From assembly GCF_016411825.1 (NCBI RefSeq), contig NZ_JAEKMH010000002.1, positions 1,054,001 to 1,118,000 on the forward strand: 64,000 nucleotides of DNA. Reading direction: 5' to 3'. The position numbers were made by a program, and so were the translations under genes. This stretch comes from Devosia sediminis. Its GTDB lineage: Bacteria; Pseudomonadota; Alphaproteobacteria; Rhizobiales; Devosiaceae. This document shows, piece by piece, positions 62,172 through 64,000 of this stretch; positions within the stretch are counted from its first letter, which is position 1, and the number at the start of each line of letters is the position of its first letter. The notes beneath the pieces were generated by a model that had not been told where the DNA came from, did not search any database, and was given only the letters and a program-made list of their open reading frames with translations.

Positions 62172-62609
62172 TCAGCCCCGCGCGTAGGCGATCTTGCGCG
62201 GCGCTTCGGCGGCCACCGCCACCTCACGCGAATCGTAGATGGCGCGGGCGTCGATAATGGCGTGGTGGTTCTCGGCCGACCAATCCCACAGGGCGCTGAT
62301 AGGCACCTGCAGGGTCTTGCCCAGTTCGGTGAGGCTATATTCCACCCGCGGCGGGACCTCGGGATAGATGGTGCGGGTGACCAGGCCGTCGCGTTCGAGG
62401 TTGCGCAGCGTCAGCGTCAGCATCCGCTGGCTCACCCCGTTGATCATCCGCTTGAGCTCGTTGAAACGCAGCGTCCCGTTGCGGCCGAGCATGCCGACGA
62501 CCATCACGCTCCATTTGTCACCGATGCGGTTGAGAACATCGGACATGGCCGAGCAATTGGCATGCTGCGACGTATCGGTGAGGGATGTGGATTTGTCGGG
62601 CAGCGGCAT
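62172..62609 (-). CDS. HxlR-family transcriptional regulator
   Basis: A 145-residue winged-helix regulator. The conserved N-terminal Cys and helix CSAMSDVLNRIGDKWSVMVV are present, with FNELKRMINGVSQRMLTLTL and LRNLERDGLVTRTIYPEVPP forming the recognition helix and wing, and VEYSLTELGKTL. I chose ATG 62609 since GGAGG lies six bases upstream; an ATG at 62621 would sit before that site. HxlR proteins often sense electrophiles or redox stress through the N-terminal Cys. The target is unknown; the GH3 gene downstream is on the other strand. Confidence 0.9.
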   Translation of the reverse strand: MPLPDKSTSLTDTSQHANCSAMSDVLNRIGDKWSVMVVGMLGRNGTLRFNELKRMINGVSQRMLTLTLRNLERDGLVTRTIYPEVPPRVEYSLTELGKTLQVPISALWDWSAENHHAIIDARAIYDSREVAVAAEAPRKIAYARG

Positions 62610-62770
62610 GTGCGCCTCCATAGTCGTAACTCAGGCACAAATATAGACACGGTTACTGGAATATACCAGAGGGCAGGAGCCGATGTGATCAACCTGTCGT
62701 CGCGTGCAACGGTTGACAGCCCCGGCGCGGCCCTGTCTCCTCCCGCCGACTAGTCTCCGGGAGCGACGAT

Positions 62771-64000
62771 GTGACTGAACGTATCGATCAATTGCTGCGC
62801 GAATTGACCCTTGAAGAAAAAGTCTCGCTGCTGTCGGGCGAGGATTTCTGGTCCGTCCCCGCGGTCGAGCGGCTCGGCATCGGCAAGCTCCGCGTCACCG
62901 ATGGCCCCAATGGCGCCCGCGGCGGCGGCTCGCTCATCGGCGGCGTCAACTCGGCCAGCTTTCCGGTCGGCATTGCCTTGGGCGCCACCTGGGACGTGCC
63001 TTTGGTGACCGAGATTGGCGCTGCCCTGGCGGACGAGGTGAAATCGAAGGGCGCGCATATGCTGCTGGCGCCAACCGTGAACATCCACCGCTCGGTCACC
63101 AATGGCCGCAATTTCGAATGCTATTCGGAAGATCCGATTCTCACGGCTGAGCTTGCCGTCGGCTATATCAACGGCCTGCAGGGGCAGGGGATCGGCGCCA
63201 CCATCAAGCATTTCGTCGGCAATGAAAGCGAGATCGAGCGCACCACGATTTCAAGCGAGGTCGGCGAACGCGCGCTGCGCGAAATCTATCTCTTTCCCTT
63301 CGAACATGCGGTGAAAAAGGCCGGCACCTGGGGCGTCATGAGCTCCTACAACCGCCTCAACGGCACCTTTACCTCCGAGCACAACTGGCTGCTCGCCACC
63401 GTCCTCCGCGACGAATGGGGTTATGACGGCATCGTCATGTCCGACTGGTTCGGCTCCCATTCCACCGCGCCCACGGTCAATTCCGGTCTCGACCTCGAAA
63501 TGCCCGGCCCGCCGCGCGATCGCGGCCAGAAACTCATCGATGCGGTCAAGGCAGGCGAGGTCACCCAGGAAACGCTCGACAAGCGCGTTCTCGCCATGCT
63601 GCGCCTCATGGATCGCGTCGGCTCCCTCGACGATCACAGGCCCTTCGTCGAGCGCGCCGATGACCGTCCCGAGCATCGCGCCCTGATCCGTCGCGCCGGT
63701 GCCGCGGCTGCGGTGCTGCTGAAAAATCACGGCATCCTGCCCCTGACAGGCAACGGCTCCGTCGCCGTCATCGGACCCAATGCGAAGACCGCGCAGATCA
63801 TGGGCGGCGGCTCCGCCCAGCTCAACGCCCATTACCGCATCTCGCCCTGGCAAGGGCTGGTGTCTGCGCTTGGCGAAACCCGCCTTTCCTACGCGCCCGG
63901 CTGCACCAACCACCGCTTCGAGCCCCTGCTGCGTGGCGCCCTGACGGTCGAATATTTCGCCAACCAGACTCTCAGCGGCGAACCCGTCCATGTCGGCACC
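62771..64000 (+). CDS. Glycoside hydrolase family 3 beta-glucosidase (partial, runs off the end)
   Basis: 410 codons are present, starting at GTG 62771 with GGGAG upstream; the frame is open at 64000. GH3 features are VTDGPNGARGG, ALGATWDVPL, VNIHRSVTNGRNFECYSEDP, IKHFVGNESEIERTT, and the nucleophile Asp in GYDGIVMSDWFGSHST (about residue 221). The (alpha/beta) sandwich domain is under way by VAVIGPNAKTAQIMGGGSAQ. The last residues (LTVEYFANQTLSGEPVHVGT) look like the start of a PA14 insertion. It is not NagZ. It would hydrolyse beta-glucosides or similar oligosaccharides. Confidence 0.92.
   Translation, partial: MTERIDQLLRELTLEEKVSLLSGEDFWSVPAVERLGIGKLRVTDGPNGARGGGSLIGGVNSASFPVGIALGATWDVPLVTEIGAALADEVKSKGAHMLLAPTVNIHRSVTNGRNFECYSEDPILTAELAVGYINGLQGQGIGATIKHFVGNESEIERTTISSEVGERALREIYLFPFEHAVKKAGTWGVMSSYNRLNGTFTSEHNWLLATVLRDEWGYDGIVMSDWFGSHSTAPTVNSGLDLEMPGPPRDRGQKLIDAVKAGEVTQETLDKRVLAMLRLMDRVGSLDDHRPFVERADDRPEHRALIRRAGAAAAVLLKNHGILPLTGNGSVAVIGPNAKTAQIMGGGSAQLNAHYRISPWQGLVSALGETRLSYAPGCTNHRFEPLLRGALTVEYFANQTLSGEPVHVGT

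Noticed and set aside
62771-64000. The GH3 enzyme as the missing NagZ
   Set aside because: The nucleophile context, the longer protein and the apparent PA14 insertion are typical of beta-glucosidases. NagZ is a short protein of about 340 residues with a KHFPGHG motif, whereas this has IKHFVGNE.

Overview
This 64 kb window is GC-rich chromosomal DNA from an alphaproteobacterium, most probably of the order Hyphomicrobiales. A Devosia-like genus is my inference, not a proven assignment. The evidence is the set of conserved blocks: aapJQMP; pcm-tolC-popZ-valS; argS-SPOR-scpAB-tatABC-serS-surE-nlpD; yajC-secDF followed by NDUFAF3-like and NDUFAF6-like genes; and mipZ. Gene density is high, most genes have good ribosome-binding sites, and many neighbours overlap by 1-4 bases. 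I see no prophage, insertion sequence, CRISPR array or rRNA operon. Three tRNA genes are present: Pro-TGG, Asn-GTT and Cys-GCA.

Layout. 1-3.7 kb holds a sugar-catabolic cluster of two sugar-isomerase-like TIM barrels and two Gfo/Idh/MocA oxidoreductases. 3.7-7.3 kb holds a TraB/GumN protein, a complex I NDUFS4-like subunit, tRNA-Pro, a PAP2 phosphatase and cystathionine beta-lyase. 7.4-13.4 kb holds a general amino-acid ABC transporter (aapJQMP) plus a second aapJ-like gene behind a 74-bp tandem repeat. 13.3-22.4 kb is mainly minus-strand: a frameshifted alaX, cardiolipin synthase, cysteine synthase, photolyase, an SRPBCC protein, an MFS exporter, mobA and benE. 22.5-26.9 kb holds tRNA-Cys, secreted SH3/DUF1236 and Asn-Gly-repeat/PepSY proteins, and a PhoP/FeuP-like two-component pair with an 11-bp-spaced direct repeat upstream.

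27-41.5 kb holds pcm, tolC, popZ, valS, a CorA/ZntB transporter, an MsbA-like ABC exporter, an ExoR-like Sel1 protein, xth, a serine hydrolase, erpA and dgt. 41.6-52.8 kb is the long housekeeping run argS to nlpD, here without the nagZ and pcm genes that often sit in it. 53-60.4 kb holds a DUF815 ATPase, yajC-secDF, the complex I assembly-like pair, a thioesterase and trmFO. 60.5-64 kb holds two DUF1127-type micro-proteins, mipZ, an HxlR regulator and a GH3 beta-glucosidase that runs off the end.

How the genes fit together. Much of the window serves the cell envelope and protein export: Tat, SecDF/YajC, TolC, NlpD, SPOR, Cls, PopZ/MipZ polarity and division. Several elements point to periplasmic signalling: the ExoR-like protein and the PepSY-domain protein co-transcribed with a response regulator and histidine kinase. 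Composite palindromic intergenic repeats occur at least five times between operons. The least explained parts are the Asn-Gly-repeat/PepSY-two-component operon with its candidate operator, the frameshifted alaX, the enlarged AapQ, and the small ORFs and hairpins around 26.7-27.5 kb and 60.5-61.0 kb.
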